Shown one piece after another: positions 14,597 through 21,787 of a stretch of 24,810 nucleotides of DNA. How positions within the stretch are numbered: position 1 is the first letter of the stretch; each line of letters starts with the position of its first letter. A program made the position numbers and the translations under genes. The notes under the pieces are model-generated. The model did not search any database and was not told where the DNA came from. It saw nothing but the letters and a program-made list of their open reading frames with translations. The stretch is from an uncultured Collinsella sp. (lineage in GTDB: Bacteria; Actinomycetota; Coriobacteriia; Coriobacteriales; Coriobacteriaceae), in contig URKM01000024.1 in the NCBI GenBank assembly GCA_900548365.1, forward strand, positions 1 through 24,810, written 5' to 3'.

Positions 14597-14627
14597 AAAA
14601 AGCCCGGTCACCTCGCGATGACCGGGC
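14597..14627 (-). terminator. Intrinsic terminator of cstA
   Basis: On the minus strand a 9-bp stem (14619-14627 with 14602-14610, GCCCGGTCA/TGACCGGGC) has an 8-base loop and is followed by five T residues (14597-14601 as A on the plus strand). It lies 25 bases beyond the cstA stop codon. Confidence 0.88.
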
Positions 14628-14652
14628 CGTTTCGGCGATCCTTCGCCCGCGC

Positions 14653-16488
14653 CTACGCGCGCGCGGGCTCCGCATCTCCCGATTCCGCAGCGCGCTGCGC
14701 CGCCTCGACGTTGGCACGGCCCATCTCGGACCACTCGGGCTCCTCATCGGGCAGGGAGCCGGCGTTCTTGCCCACAAGCTCCTTCAGGCAGTTCACGGCA
14801 ACGATCAAGCCGAGCGCCACCAGCAGCACGGCGAACACCAGCTGCAGGCCGGACGTCGCCATCGCGGCCATGCCGCCCGCCTGCAGCGCGCTCACGCAGC
14901 CCATGATGCTCATCGCCAGCGACGTGAACGTGCACACCAGCAGGAAGGCGACGGGTACATACAGCATCCAGCCCTTGCGCCCGGTGCATTTGCAGAACAC
15001 CGCGAGCGTGATCATCGTCATGCCGCCGAGCAGCTGGTTCGATGCGCCGAACAGCGGCCAGATGTTGAGGTAGCCGCCGAAGGTGAGCGCCAGACCGGGC
15101 AGCAGGGTGACCACGGTCGCGAACCACGGGTTGCCCAGCACCTTCATGGCGCCCGTCTGCTCGCTCTCGACGGCGAGCGCGTCGTTGCTCGAGGCGAAGA
15201 ACTCGGAGAACGAGGTGCGGCCGATGCGCGCAACGGCATCCAGCGAGGTCAGAGCCAGTGCCGAGACGTTCATCGTCATGAAGACCGTCGCGATGGTGCC
15301 GTCCACGCCGAAGGCCTGCATGCCGCGGGCGACGCCGGTCGCGAAGATCGCAAACGGGGTCGATGCCACGCCGGCGTTCAGCGCGCCCGTACCGGCCGTG
15401 TTCATATCGGAGAACATGATGCCCGCGACGATGATGGCGAGGATGCCCACGAAAGACTCGACGACCATGGCGCCGTAGCCGACCTTCACCGCGTCTGCCT
15501 CGTTCTCGACCTGCTTAGACGAGGTGCCGGAGGAAACCAGGCTATGAAAACCGGAGAGCGCACCGCAGGCGACGGACACGAACAGAACGGGGAACATCAT
15601 GCCGGAGGCAGACGTGAACCCGGTGAACACCGGCGCCGTGATCGTTGCCTGGCCGTTCACGCCCAGCACCACGATACCCAGCACCGCGCAGGCGATCATC
15701 ACGATCATCATGATGGACGTCAGGTAATCGCGCGGCTGCTTGAGCGCCTGGATGGGCATCGCGCCGGCGAACACCAGGTACACCATCACCACGGCGATCC
15801 AGCCGTTGAGATCGAGGTAGATCGGGAACTGCATGCCGACCGCGAACATCAGCACCATGAGAACGACGCCCGTGAGGAATTCCTTCGCGCCGGTCAGGTT
15901 GAACTTGCGCACCGCCCAGCCGAACGCCATGGCGACGAACGTGAACAGGATCGAGATCGTGCCCGCGCAGCCCGCGGCATAGGACTTGGCGACATCGACG
16001 GCGCCGGCAGCGTCGGGCGTGAACTTGAACGTACCCGCCACCATGGAGGTGAACGCCGCGATGACGATCAGGCAGAACAGCCAGCAGAACAGCAGGAACA
16101 GTCGACGGCCGGTCTTGCCGATGTACTTCTCGATAAGCTGCGCGAGCGACTTGCCGTTGTTCTTCATCGAGGCGTACAGGGCGCCGAAGTCGTGCACCGC
16201 GCCGAAGAAGATGCCGCCCACGAGGACCCACAGCACGACGGGCAGCCAGCCGAACGCCATGGCGACGATGGTTCCCGTCACGGGACCCGCGCCGCAGATC
16301 GAGCTGAACTGATGCGAGAACGCCGTGAACGCCGACGCGGGCGTGAAGTTCTTCCCGTCCTCCATGCGGCGCGCGGGCGTCAGGGCATCGCGGTCGATGC
16401 CCCAGGTGTTCGCGAGCCACCTGCCGTAGCCCAGATAGCCCGCGGCAAGGACCACCGCGGCAACCACCATCAATGCAACACCGTTCAT
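14653..16488 (-). CDS. cstA: CstA-family carbon starvation transporter (peptide/pyruvate)
   Basis: 611-residue polytopic membrane protein with roughly 15 hydrophobic segments, similar in size to the shorter Gram-positive members of the family. Family landmarks include GYLGYGRWLANTWGIDRDALTPA near the N-terminus, SHQFSSICGAGPVTGTIVA, GAVHDFGALYASMKNNGKSL, ACGALSGFHSLVSSGTSSKQ and GASNQLLGGMTMITLAVF. Family members import peptides or pyruvate during starvation; the substrate here is not determined. The ATG at 16488 begins the canonical MNGVALMVVAAVVLAAGYLGYG-type first helix, with GGGGGAGAAGAG upstream. The C-terminus is hydrophilic. The gene has its own promoter and a leader of about 230 bases ending in an intrinsic terminator 36 bases before the start codon, so readthrough should decide expression. 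Confidence 0.94.
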   Translation of the reverse strand: MNGVALMVVAAVVLAAGYLGYGRWLANTWGIDRDALTPARRMEDGKNFTPASAFTAFSHQFSSICGAGPVTGTIVAMAFGWLPVVLWVLVGGIFFGAVHDFGALYASMKNNGKSLAQLIEKYIGKTGRRLFLLFCWLFCLIVIAAFTSMVAGTFKFTPDAAGAVDVAKSYAAGCAGTISILFTFVAMAFGWAVRKFNLTGAKEFLTGVVLMVLMFAVGMQFPIYLDLNGWIAVVMVYLVFAGAMPIQALKQPRDYLTSIMMIVMIACAVLGIVVLGVNGQATITAPVFTGFTSASGMMFPVLFVSVACGALSGFHSLVSSGTSSKQVENEADAVKVGYGAMVVESFVGILAIIVAGIMFSDMNTAGTGALNAGVASTPFAIFATGVARGMQAFGVDGTIATVFMTMNVSALALTSLDAVARIGRTSFSEFFASSNDALAVESEQTGAMKVLGNPWFATVVTLLPGLALTFGGYLNIWPLFGASNQLLGGMTMITLAVFCKCTGRKGWMLYVPVAFLLVCTFTSLAMSIMGCVSALQAGGMAAMATSGLQLVFAVLLVALGLIVAVNCLKELVGKNAGSLPDEEPEWSEMGRANVEAAQRAAESGDAEPARA

Positions 16489-16523
16489 GTTTCTCTTCTC
16501 CCCCCAGAAAGCTTGCAAGCCAT

Positions 16524-16561
16524 AAAAAACGAGGGCCGTCGACTCTTTTCGACGGCCCTCG
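16524..16561 (-). terminator. Intrinsic terminator in the cstA leader (candidate attenuator)
   Basis: On the minus strand a perfect 13-bp stem, 16549-16561 with 16530-16542 (CGAGGGCCGTCGA/TCGACGGCCCTCG), has a 6-base loop and is followed by six T residues (16524-16529). It is one of the strongest terminators in the window and lies between the cstA promoter and the cstA start. The preceding tsaD operon already has its own terminator at 16843-16879, so this one most likely controls cstA itself. Confidence 0.9.
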
Positions 16562-16570
16562 TCTCGGTTT

Positions 16571-16622
16571 CGGCCGCCCCCTTGCACGAAGCACGGGCGG
16601 CCGTATCTACGCCAACCCGTGC
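16571..16622 (-). promoter_or_regulatory. Mutually exclusive hairpins in the cstA leader
   Basis: Two stems compete. Hairpin A pairs 16616-16622 (GCACGGG on the minus strand, starting on the last base of the leader stop codon) with 16591-16597, and can add an inner GGC/GCC. Hairpin B pairs 16595-16603 (CGGCCGCCC) with 16571-16579 (GGGCGGCCG), a perfect 9-bp stem. They share 16595-16597 and cannot coexist. ACGGCC at 16599-16604 could also pair with GGCCGT in the 5' arm of the terminator. A ribosome on the leader stop codon would disrupt hairpin A. The pairings are visible; the switching role is inferred. Confidence 0.6.
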
Positions 16623-16663
16623 TAGCTAATAATGCAGATAATGGATAGGCGGAACTGGCGCAT
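16622..16663 (-). CDS. Candidate 13-residue leader peptide upstream of cstA
   Basis: ATG at 16663 to TAG at 16622-16624 encodes MRQFRLSIICIIS. A ribosome-binding site GGAGAG (16672-16677) sits eight bases upstream of the ATG. Residues 8-12 are Ile-Ile-Cys-Ile-Ile, coded ATT ATC TGC ATT ATT, and residue 6 Leu uses CTA; ATT and CTA should be uncommon in a genome this rich in GC, which would favour ribosome pausing. The stop codon overlaps the first arm of a hairpin, with a second competing hairpin and a terminator downstream. This fits an attenuator leader peptide sensing isoleucine (or general translation capacity). It is too short for any homology claim, and its translation is inferred. Confidence 0.6.
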   Translation of the reverse strand: MRQFRLSIICIIS

Positions 16664-16727
16664 GGCTCGAACTCTCCAATCGCGACGGCGCACGTCGTGC
16701 TGCCGTCTAGTAAAGTGAACGCGTTGC

Positions 16728-16756
16728 AGTATCGCGCTTTATCTCGCTGCAGTCAA
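16728..16756 (-). promoter_or_regulatory. cstA promoter
   Basis: On the minus strand TTGACT at 16751-16756 (five of six) and GATACT at 16728-16733 (four of six) are separated by exactly 17 bases. The predicted start near 16721 gives a leader of about 233 bases that contains the leader reading frame, the competing hairpins and the terminator. Confidence 0.7.
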
Positions 16757-16842
16757 ACGTGATATCGCTTTGTTTCGATTCTGTTCCGCGCGCTTCGCGG
16801 CCCTTGCGCCGTCGGCACCGCCTCGTTACATCCAGGCGAACG

Positions 16843-16879
16843 AAAGCGCCCGCGCGCGGACCGGATCGCGCGGGGGCGC
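16843..16879 (-). terminator. Intrinsic terminator of the acpS-to-tsaD operon
   Basis: On the minus strand GCGCCC-C-CGCGCG pairs with CGCGCG-C-GGGCGC (16867-16879 with 16846-16858, one central mismatch) around an 8-base loop, followed by TTT. It lies about 30 bases after the tsaD stop codon. Confidence 0.85.
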
Positions 16880-16908
16880 CTAGCGGGCTCCATCGTTGAG
16901 CAAGATGC

Positions 16909-19308
16909 CTACAGCGTCATATTGGGATCGGCATCGATGTCGAAGGAAGCGGTCTCGCCGCGCAGATACCGCTCGCGCGCCACCACCGCGATCATCGCCG
17001 CGTTATCGGTGCACGCGTTCATGGGGGGAACGGTCACGCGGACACCCTGGCGCGACAGCCTCTCGACCATCATGCGGCGCAGATGCGGATTGGCCGCCAC
17101 GCCGCCGCCGATGCAATACTCCTTCGCCCCGGTCTCGCGCAGCGCGTTCTTCGCCTTCTTGTACTGCACATCGAACACCGCGGCCTCGAAGGAAGCGGCG
17201 AGGTCGGGCAGATGGATCGCGCGTCCCGCCTTCGTCTCGTTTTCGATATACAGTGTCACAGCCGTCTTCAAGCCGGAAAGCGAGAAGCGGTAGTCGCCCT
17301 TCCTGTTCAGGGCGCGCGGGAAATCGATCGCATGCGGGTCGCCCGTTTCGGCGAGCCGCGATATGATCGGTCCGCCGGGGTATCCCAGACCCAGCGCCTT
17401 CGCCACCTTGTCGAACGCCTCGCCCACGGCATCGTCCAGCGTCTCGCCCAGCACCTCGTAGTCGCCCCAGGCGCGCACATGGACGAGCATCGTGTGACCA
17501 CCCGACACCAGCGTGAAGATGAACGGGGGCTCAAGATCGGGCGTGGTGAGCTTGTTCGCATAGAGATGGCCCTCGAGATGGTTGACGGCCACCAGCGGCT
17601 TTTGCGCGGCATAGGCGAAGCCCTTTGCAAATGCCACGCCTACCACCAGCGCGCCCACCAGGCCGGGCCCCTGCGTCACGCCTACGGCGGCAAGCTCGGA
17701 CGGGGCGATCGGCGCAGCGAGACCCAGCGCGCGTGCCGCCTCCTCCAGCGCCGCATCCACGACGCCCACGATGACCTCCACGTGCTTGCGCGAGGCGATC
17801 TCGGGCACCACGCCGCCGAAGCGCGCATGGAAGTCGATCTGCGTCGACACCTGGTTCGCGAGCAGCGTTCCCCGCGCGTCTATGATCGCCACGGCGGTCT
17901 CATCGCACGAGCTCTCGATCGCCAGAACCAGCTGCGCCTCCTCGATGCGCCCCCGCTCCTCCGCACTGCGTCCCGCGCAGGCCAGTGGCCACGCGCGAGC
18001 AGCCGCCGCCGTGGGTTCGGGGGATGCCGCGTCCACCGGCAGCACCAGCGGCAGGGCCGCCGTCATCACGCAGGCGTCGGCACCCGGACCGTAATAGCCC
18101 CGGCGCAATCCGCAGCGCTCGAAACCCAGTGCCTCGTAGAGCGCGATCGCAGCATCGTTGTCGGCTTCGACCTCGAGCGAGGCGGACGTGCATCCCAGCA
18201 TCTGGGCGTCGTAGCTCACATGCGATAACAGCTTGCGCGCTATGCCCTGACGACGCCGCCCGGGAGCGACGGCGACATCAAGTATCTGAACGTCGGCGTC
18301 GACCATCATGCCGCCCGCGACGCCCACGATCTCGCCGTTATCGTGCGCCACCCACCACGACCGGGGCGCCGCCACGTCTTCCGAGAGCTCGGACAAGAAC
18401 AGCTGCTCGCTCCACGGAGCATGGCTCGCCCGCTCGAAGCAGGCGGCATCCAAGGCTGCGGCTGCCTCGGCATCCGCAGCCCCCATGGGACGGAACTGGA
18501 GGTGCCTGCCCGCCAGCTCGTCGGCGACCCCGGTCATCTCGCTCTGGGCGCTCTGGCTCAGGCCCAAGCGCTTCCGCTCGTTCTCCTCGGCATCCGACAG
18601 CCGGGTATAGATGGGGAGCACCAGCGCAGGGTCGCCGCTATCGCAGGCGATCCGCTGCGCCTCTGCAGCCGCGGCGAGCAAGATCCCCTCGCCGCTCGGC
18701 CACCATAGCTCGCGATCGAGCGCGCGGCACATCAGGCCCGCCTCATCGAACTTGGCTGCGTAGCGAACCAATCCGTCGCCCGTAAGCTGAAGGCTCCCGG
18801 CATCGGGACGGGCCGACCACTCCTCGACGGCGACAGCCGCCTTCACCACGCGCTCGCGCTCGAACAAGCGGCTCGGGCCCTGCTCGTCAACCATATAGAG
18901 CGCAGGATACACCTCGCCGCGCATCGCATCGGCAGCGACGCCGAGCAGACCGCGAACACCCGCCCGCCACGCCGTCCAAGCCGTCGCGTCAAGCGTCGAG
19001 ATGCCCCAGAGCGGCACGTTCGCACCGCGAGCCAGGCCCTTCGCCGTCGAGATGCCGATGCGCACGCCGGTAAAGGACCCGGGGCCGCGCCCCACCAGAA
19101 ACGCGTCGACGTCCGCAATGCCCTTGCCGGCATCGCGCAGGACCTCGTTCACCGTATCCACCAACTCGACGTTGGCGCGACGGCGGCAGAGATGGTCGCG
19201 CTGAGCGAGCAGCTCGATATGCGCGCCGGCCCCATCGCCTGCGGGCATCCACTCCGCCGCCGCGCAGGCGAGCATATCGGTCGAGGTATCGATGGCAACA
19301 ACTAACAT
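16909..19308 (-). CDS. tsaD: TsaB-RimI-TsaD triple fusion (t6A37 tRNA modification and N-acetyltransferase)
   Basis: A 799-residue chain joining three proteins that are separate in most bacteria. Residues about 1-235 are TsaB (opens MLVVAIDTSTD; GRGPGSFTGVRIGISTAKGLA), the dimer scaffold. Residues about 265-420 are a RimI-type GNAT acetyltransferase (GRRRQGIARKLL acetyl-CoA motif, ALYEALGFERCG), which in RimI acetylates ribosomal protein S18. Residues about 460-799 are TsaD (LAIESSCDETAVAI; metal ligands in NHLEGHLYAN; LVSGGHTML; GGVAANPHLR; CTDNAAMIA), which transfers the threonylcarbamoyl group to A37 of ANN-decoding tRNAs. ATG 19308 starts the canonical TsaB N-terminus, though no good ribosome-binding site is seen; the frame is open to 19389. 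TsaE is encoded just upstream; TsaC is not in view. The last gene before a strong terminator. Confidence 0.95.
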   Translation of the reverse strand: MLVVAIDTSTDMLACAAAEWMPAGDGAGAHIELLAQRDHLCRRRANVELVDTVNEVLRDAGKGIADVDAFLVGRGPGSFTGVRIGISTAKGLARGANVPLWGISTLDATAWTAWRAGVRGLLGVAADAMRGEVYPALYMVDEQGPSRLFERERVVKAAVAVEEWSARPDAGSLQLTGDGLVRYAAKFDEAGLMCRALDRELWWPSGEGILLAAAAEAQRIACDSGDPALVLPIYTRLSDAEENERKRLGLSQSAQSEMTGVADELAGRHLQFRPMGAADAEAAAALDAACFERASHAPWSEQLFLSELSEDVAAPRSWWVAHDNGEIVGVAGGMMVDADVQILDVAVAPGRRRQGIARKLLSHVSYDAQMLGCTSASLEVEADNDAAIALYEALGFERCGLRRGYYGPGADACVMTAALPLVLPVDAASPEPTAAAARAWPLACAGRSAEERGRIEEAQLVLAIESSCDETAVAIIDARGTLLANQVSTQIDFHARFGGVVPEIASRKHVEVIVGVVDAALEEAARALGLAAPIAPSELAAVGVTQGPGLVGALVVGVAFAKGFAYAAQKPLVAVNHLEGHLYANKLTTPDLEPPFIFTLVSGGHTMLVHVRAWGDYEVLGETLDDAVGEAFDKVAKALGLGYPGGPIISRLAETGDPHAIDFPRALNRKGDYRFSLSGLKTAVTLYIENETKAGRAIHLPDLAASFEAAVFDVQYKKAKNALRETGAKEYCIGGGVAANPHLRRMMVERLSRQGVRVTVPPMNACTDNAAMIAVVARERYLRGETASFDIDADPNMTL

Positions 19309-19428
19309 AACGGTCAACCGTATTCCAAACGCGGCAACGCCGCTCCGCTTTCCAACAGTTCGGCATGGCACCGTTCGTCGCGGCGCCATGCCGATGCAAC
19401 GTCAACGCCGCGTAAACGCGGCAACGTA
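19309..19428 (-). repeat. Structured spacer between tsaE and tsaB-rimI-tsaD
   Basis: This 120-base gap in an otherwise tight operon carries two hairpins: GGCATGGC/GCCATGCC (19362-19369 with 19385-19392, 15-base loop) and GCCGCG-TAAA-CGCGGC (19407-19422). It also carries a perfect 13-bp direct repeat AAACGCGGCAACG at 19327-19339 and 19414-19426. Neither hairpin has a T-tract, so they look more like processing or mRNA stability elements than terminators. The structures are visible; the role is unknown. Confidence 0.5.
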
Positions 19429-19923
19429 TCAAAGCCGCATCATCGCGGCGTCGATATCCCGAGCGAGCTGTTTCGCGCGGCTTCCATGCGGCTCGAGCCG
19501 AATCGCGCGCACGCTCTCCTCGCTGCGTTCCAGAACGACCGAGAGGTACTCGTCGCACAGCTCGCCCTGAAACTGCTCGCCCCATTCCAACAGGCAGGCG
19601 CCCTCGTACCCCAGGACGTCGAAGATGCCCGTGTCCTCGAGCTCATACGCGTGCTCGAGACGGTACAGGTCGAAATGGAACAGCGGGATCCTTCCGCCAT
19701 CGTGCACCGCCATGAGGGCGAACGTAGGGCTCGTAACAGGATGGTCATCCCCTAAGCCGCGCGACACGCCCTTGGTGAAATGCGTCTTGCCCACACCCAG
19801 GCCACCAGTCAGTATCAGCACGTCCCCTTCGGCGAGCGCGCCGGCGACCACCTCACCGAACAGGACGGTATCATCCACCGACTCGCTCACGTAGCAGCAC
19901 GGCCCCACGCGTTTCAATGCCAT
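19429..19923 (-). CDS. tsaE: tRNA threonylcarbamoyladenosine biosynthesis ATPase TsaE
   Basis: 164 residues, the family size. TsaE is the small P-loop ATPase that binds the TsaB-TsaD dimer and is needed for multiple turnover in t6A synthesis. Walker A is GGLGVGKT (residues 40-47), followed by the switch-like SPTFALM, then PLFHFDLYRL and the Trp-containing LLEWGEQF near residue 115. The ATG at 19923 has GGAGGAG six bases upstream and lies two bases after the uracil-DNA glycosylase stop. Its product works with the TsaB and TsaD parts of the next gene, so operon order matches complex membership. Confidence 0.96.
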   Translation of the reverse strand: MALKRVGPCCYVSESVDDTVLFGEVVAGALAEGDVLILTGGLGVGKTHFTKGVSRGLGDDHPVTSPTFALMAVHDGGRIPLFHFDLYRLEHAYELEDTGIFDVLGYEGACLLEWGEQFQGELCDEYLSVVLERSEESVRAIRLEPHGSRAKQLARDIDAAMMRL

Positions 19924-19925
19924 GG

Positions 19926-20582
19926 CTACTCCTCCATCTGCGGCAGCGCATCGGAATGGGCGACGGCGGCGGCCGTCTCCCGCTGCGGATGCTCGGCCAG
20001 ATACGCTCCGAGCATCCTGAAATCAGCCTCGAGCAGCTCCTGCCATGCCGGATTGCGCAGCGCCGCCGCAGGATGCAGCGTCGGCATCACCAAAAAATGC
20101 CCCATCTCGTGGAACCTGCCGCGCAACTTCGTGATGCCGATCTCTGTCTTCAGGACAAAGTGGGTCGCCGGGTTTCCCAGCGTCACGATGATGTCGGGCC
20201 AGATGCTTCGAATCTGCTCCCGCAAGAACGGAGAACATGCCAGGACCTCGTCGGCTTTCGGATTGCGATTCGCCGGGGGCCGGCACTTCAGCACGTTCGC
20301 TATGTAGATATCCTCGCGCGCCAAACCCGCCAGCGAGAGGATGCGGTTCAGATTCTCGCCCGCCCGGCCCACGAAGGGCTCGCCCTGCAGGTCCTCGTTC
20401 TTCCCCGGAGCTTCGCCCACGAACATCACGCGAGCACGCGGGTTGCCAACGCCGAACACGATCGTATTCCGTGTCTCGCACAGCGGGCACAGGCGGCAAT
20501 CGCCCATTACGGATCGGATCTCTTCCAGCGACACCTCGCGCGGCCCCTGATGTTCATGGCCGGGGATATGCATGACGCCCAT
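19926..20582 (-). CDS. Uracil-DNA glycosylase, family 4 (4Fe-4S)
   Basis: 218 residues. Removes uracil from DNA to start base-excision repair. The N-terminal iron-sulfur Cys pair is in GDCRLCPLC (Cys29, Cys32); the other two ligands are expected in NVLKCRPP and LACSPFLRE. The active-site motif GEAPGKNEDLQGEPFVGRAGENL and the C-terminal LHPAA are diagnostic for the family 4/5 type; the Glu/Ala pattern GEAPG favours family 4. The C-terminal 20 residues are an Ala/Glu-rich extension. The ATG at 20582 has AGGAG close upstream (about four bases); an internal ATG at 20573 is possible. It lies 51 bases after alr and two bases before tsaE. Confidence 0.93.
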   Translation of the reverse strand: MGVMHIPGHEHQGPREVSLEEIRSVMGDCRLCPLCETRNTIVFGVGNPRARVMFVGEAPGKNEDLQGEPFVGRAGENLNRILSLAGLAREDIYIANVLKCRPPANRNPKADEVLACSPFLREQIRSIWPDIIVTLGNPATHFVLKTEIGITKLRGRFHEMGHFLVMPTLHPAAALRNPAWQELLEADFRMLGAYLAEHPQRETAAAVAHSDALPQMEE

Positions 20583-20633
20583 AGGACTCCTATCTTTGCC
20601 TCGTTGCGTCTGGAGGGCAGAAACGCCGACGCC

Positions 20634-21785
20634 CTACAGGTACACCTTTTCCAAGCGCATGCCGAAGCCGCATGCAACCTCGTAGTTGATCGTTCCGCGC
20701 AGGGATGCCATATCATCCATGGTGATGACCCCGTCGCCATCGCGGCCCACGATCGTCACCAAATCGCCGATCTCGGCTTCCTCGATGGGCCGGGCGGTCA
20801 TCTGCTGAATCGCGACCATGCACTGATCCATGCAGATGTTGCCTACCTGGCGAAGCCGCTGCCCCTTATGCAGCACCTCCATGCGATTGGACAGCGTGCG
20901 CGCGAGACCGTCCGCATATCCGATAGGAAGCGTGCACACCTGCACGCGGGTTCGCGGTACGCGGAACGTGAATCCGTACCCCACGCCCTCCCCCATCGCG
21001 GGATGCGTGACACGCGTGATGCGAGCCCTCACGCTCATCACGGGATCGAGCGGAAACACGGGCGCGGTTCGATCACACGGCTGCAGACCGTACAGCCCGA
21101 TGCCGGCGCGAATCATGTCATAATGCGTCGCCGGATCCAAGATGGAAGCGGGCGTATTGTCACAGTGCACGATGCCGCAGTCGTACCCGGCGCCCTTGAG
21201 CGCCGCCACCGCCTCCTCGAAGCGCTTGCACTGCAGCTTGTAATCCCATCCATCCGGATCATCGGCGGTTGCGAAGTGGGTGAACACGCCATCGCACGCG
21301 ATTCCACGATGGAAATCGATGCTGCGGCGAAAATTCAGCACGTCCGCGTAATGCACGCCAATGCGATTCATGCCCGTCTCGATAGCCATGTGGTAGCGAC
21401 CCACCACACCGAGCTCAACAGATCGCTCCCCATAGGCAAGCGCGAACTCCGCGGTATACAGCGAAGGCATGACCTGATATTCAAGCAGCAGGTCGATAGC
21501 GGAAAGGGGAGGCTCGCTCAACATGAGGATCGGAATCTTGACGCCGCATCGACGCAGCTCGATACCCTCATCCAACGTCGCGACGGCGAACATGTCCGCA
21601 CCCGCTGCCTGCATGATCTTTGCGCATTGTGCGGCACCATGTCCATATGCATCGGCCTTCACGACGCAGCACAGACGCTGACCGGGAGAAAGGAGGTTCT
21701 TGAAGGCGCGGACGTTTCTACGCAGCGCCCCCTGATCCACCTCGACCCATGCCCAGCGCGTTGCCGGCTCCTTGCTCAACGCCAT
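20634..21785 (-). CDS. alr: Alanine racemase
   Basis: 383 residues. PLP-dependent fold III enzyme converting L-alanine to D-alanine for peptidoglycan. The PLP lysine is Lys43 in CCVVKADAYGHG, and the second catalytic base is Tyr270 in GEGVGYGFTFRVP. Other landmarks are RYHMAIETGMNRIG, IRAGIGLYGLQP, LPIGYADGLAR and NICMDQCMV. The ATG at 21785 follows AAAGGGTGA and lies two bases after the nnr stop, an arrangement (nnr then alr, after acpS) seen in many Gram-positive genomes. A role in cell-wall supply fits murB elsewhere in the window, though it is not in the same transcript. Confidence 0.97.
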   Translation of the reverse strand: MALSKEPATRWAWVEVDQGALRRNVRAFKNLLSPGQRLCCVVKADAYGHGAAQCAKIMQAAGADMFAVATLDEGIELRRCGVKIPILMLSEPPLSAIDLLLEYQVMPSLYTAEFALAYGERSVELGVVGRYHMAIETGMNRIGVHYADVLNFRRSIDFHRGIACDGVFTHFATADDPDGWDYKLQCKRFEEAVAALKGAGYDCGIVHCDNTPASILDPATHYDMIRAGIGLYGLQPCDRTAPVFPLDPVMSVRARITRVTHPAMGEGVGYGFTFRVPRTRVQVCTLPIGYADGLARTLSNRMEVLHKGQRLRQVGNICMDQCMVAIQQMTARPIEEAEIGDLVTIVGRDGDGVITMDDMASLRGTINYEVACGFGMRLEKVYL

Positions 21786-21787
21786 AG

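Noticed and set aside
14309..14734. Minus-strand frame across tRNA-Gln and the spacer
   Set aside because: It is translated from tRNA and terminator sequence (the RGIRTPV string is a typical tRNA-derived false protein).
16562..16730. T-box riboswitch as the identity of the cstA leader
   Set aside because: The T-box sequence AGGGTGGNACCGCG is absent; the GGGTTGGCG resemblance is weak and the translated leader peptide model fits better.
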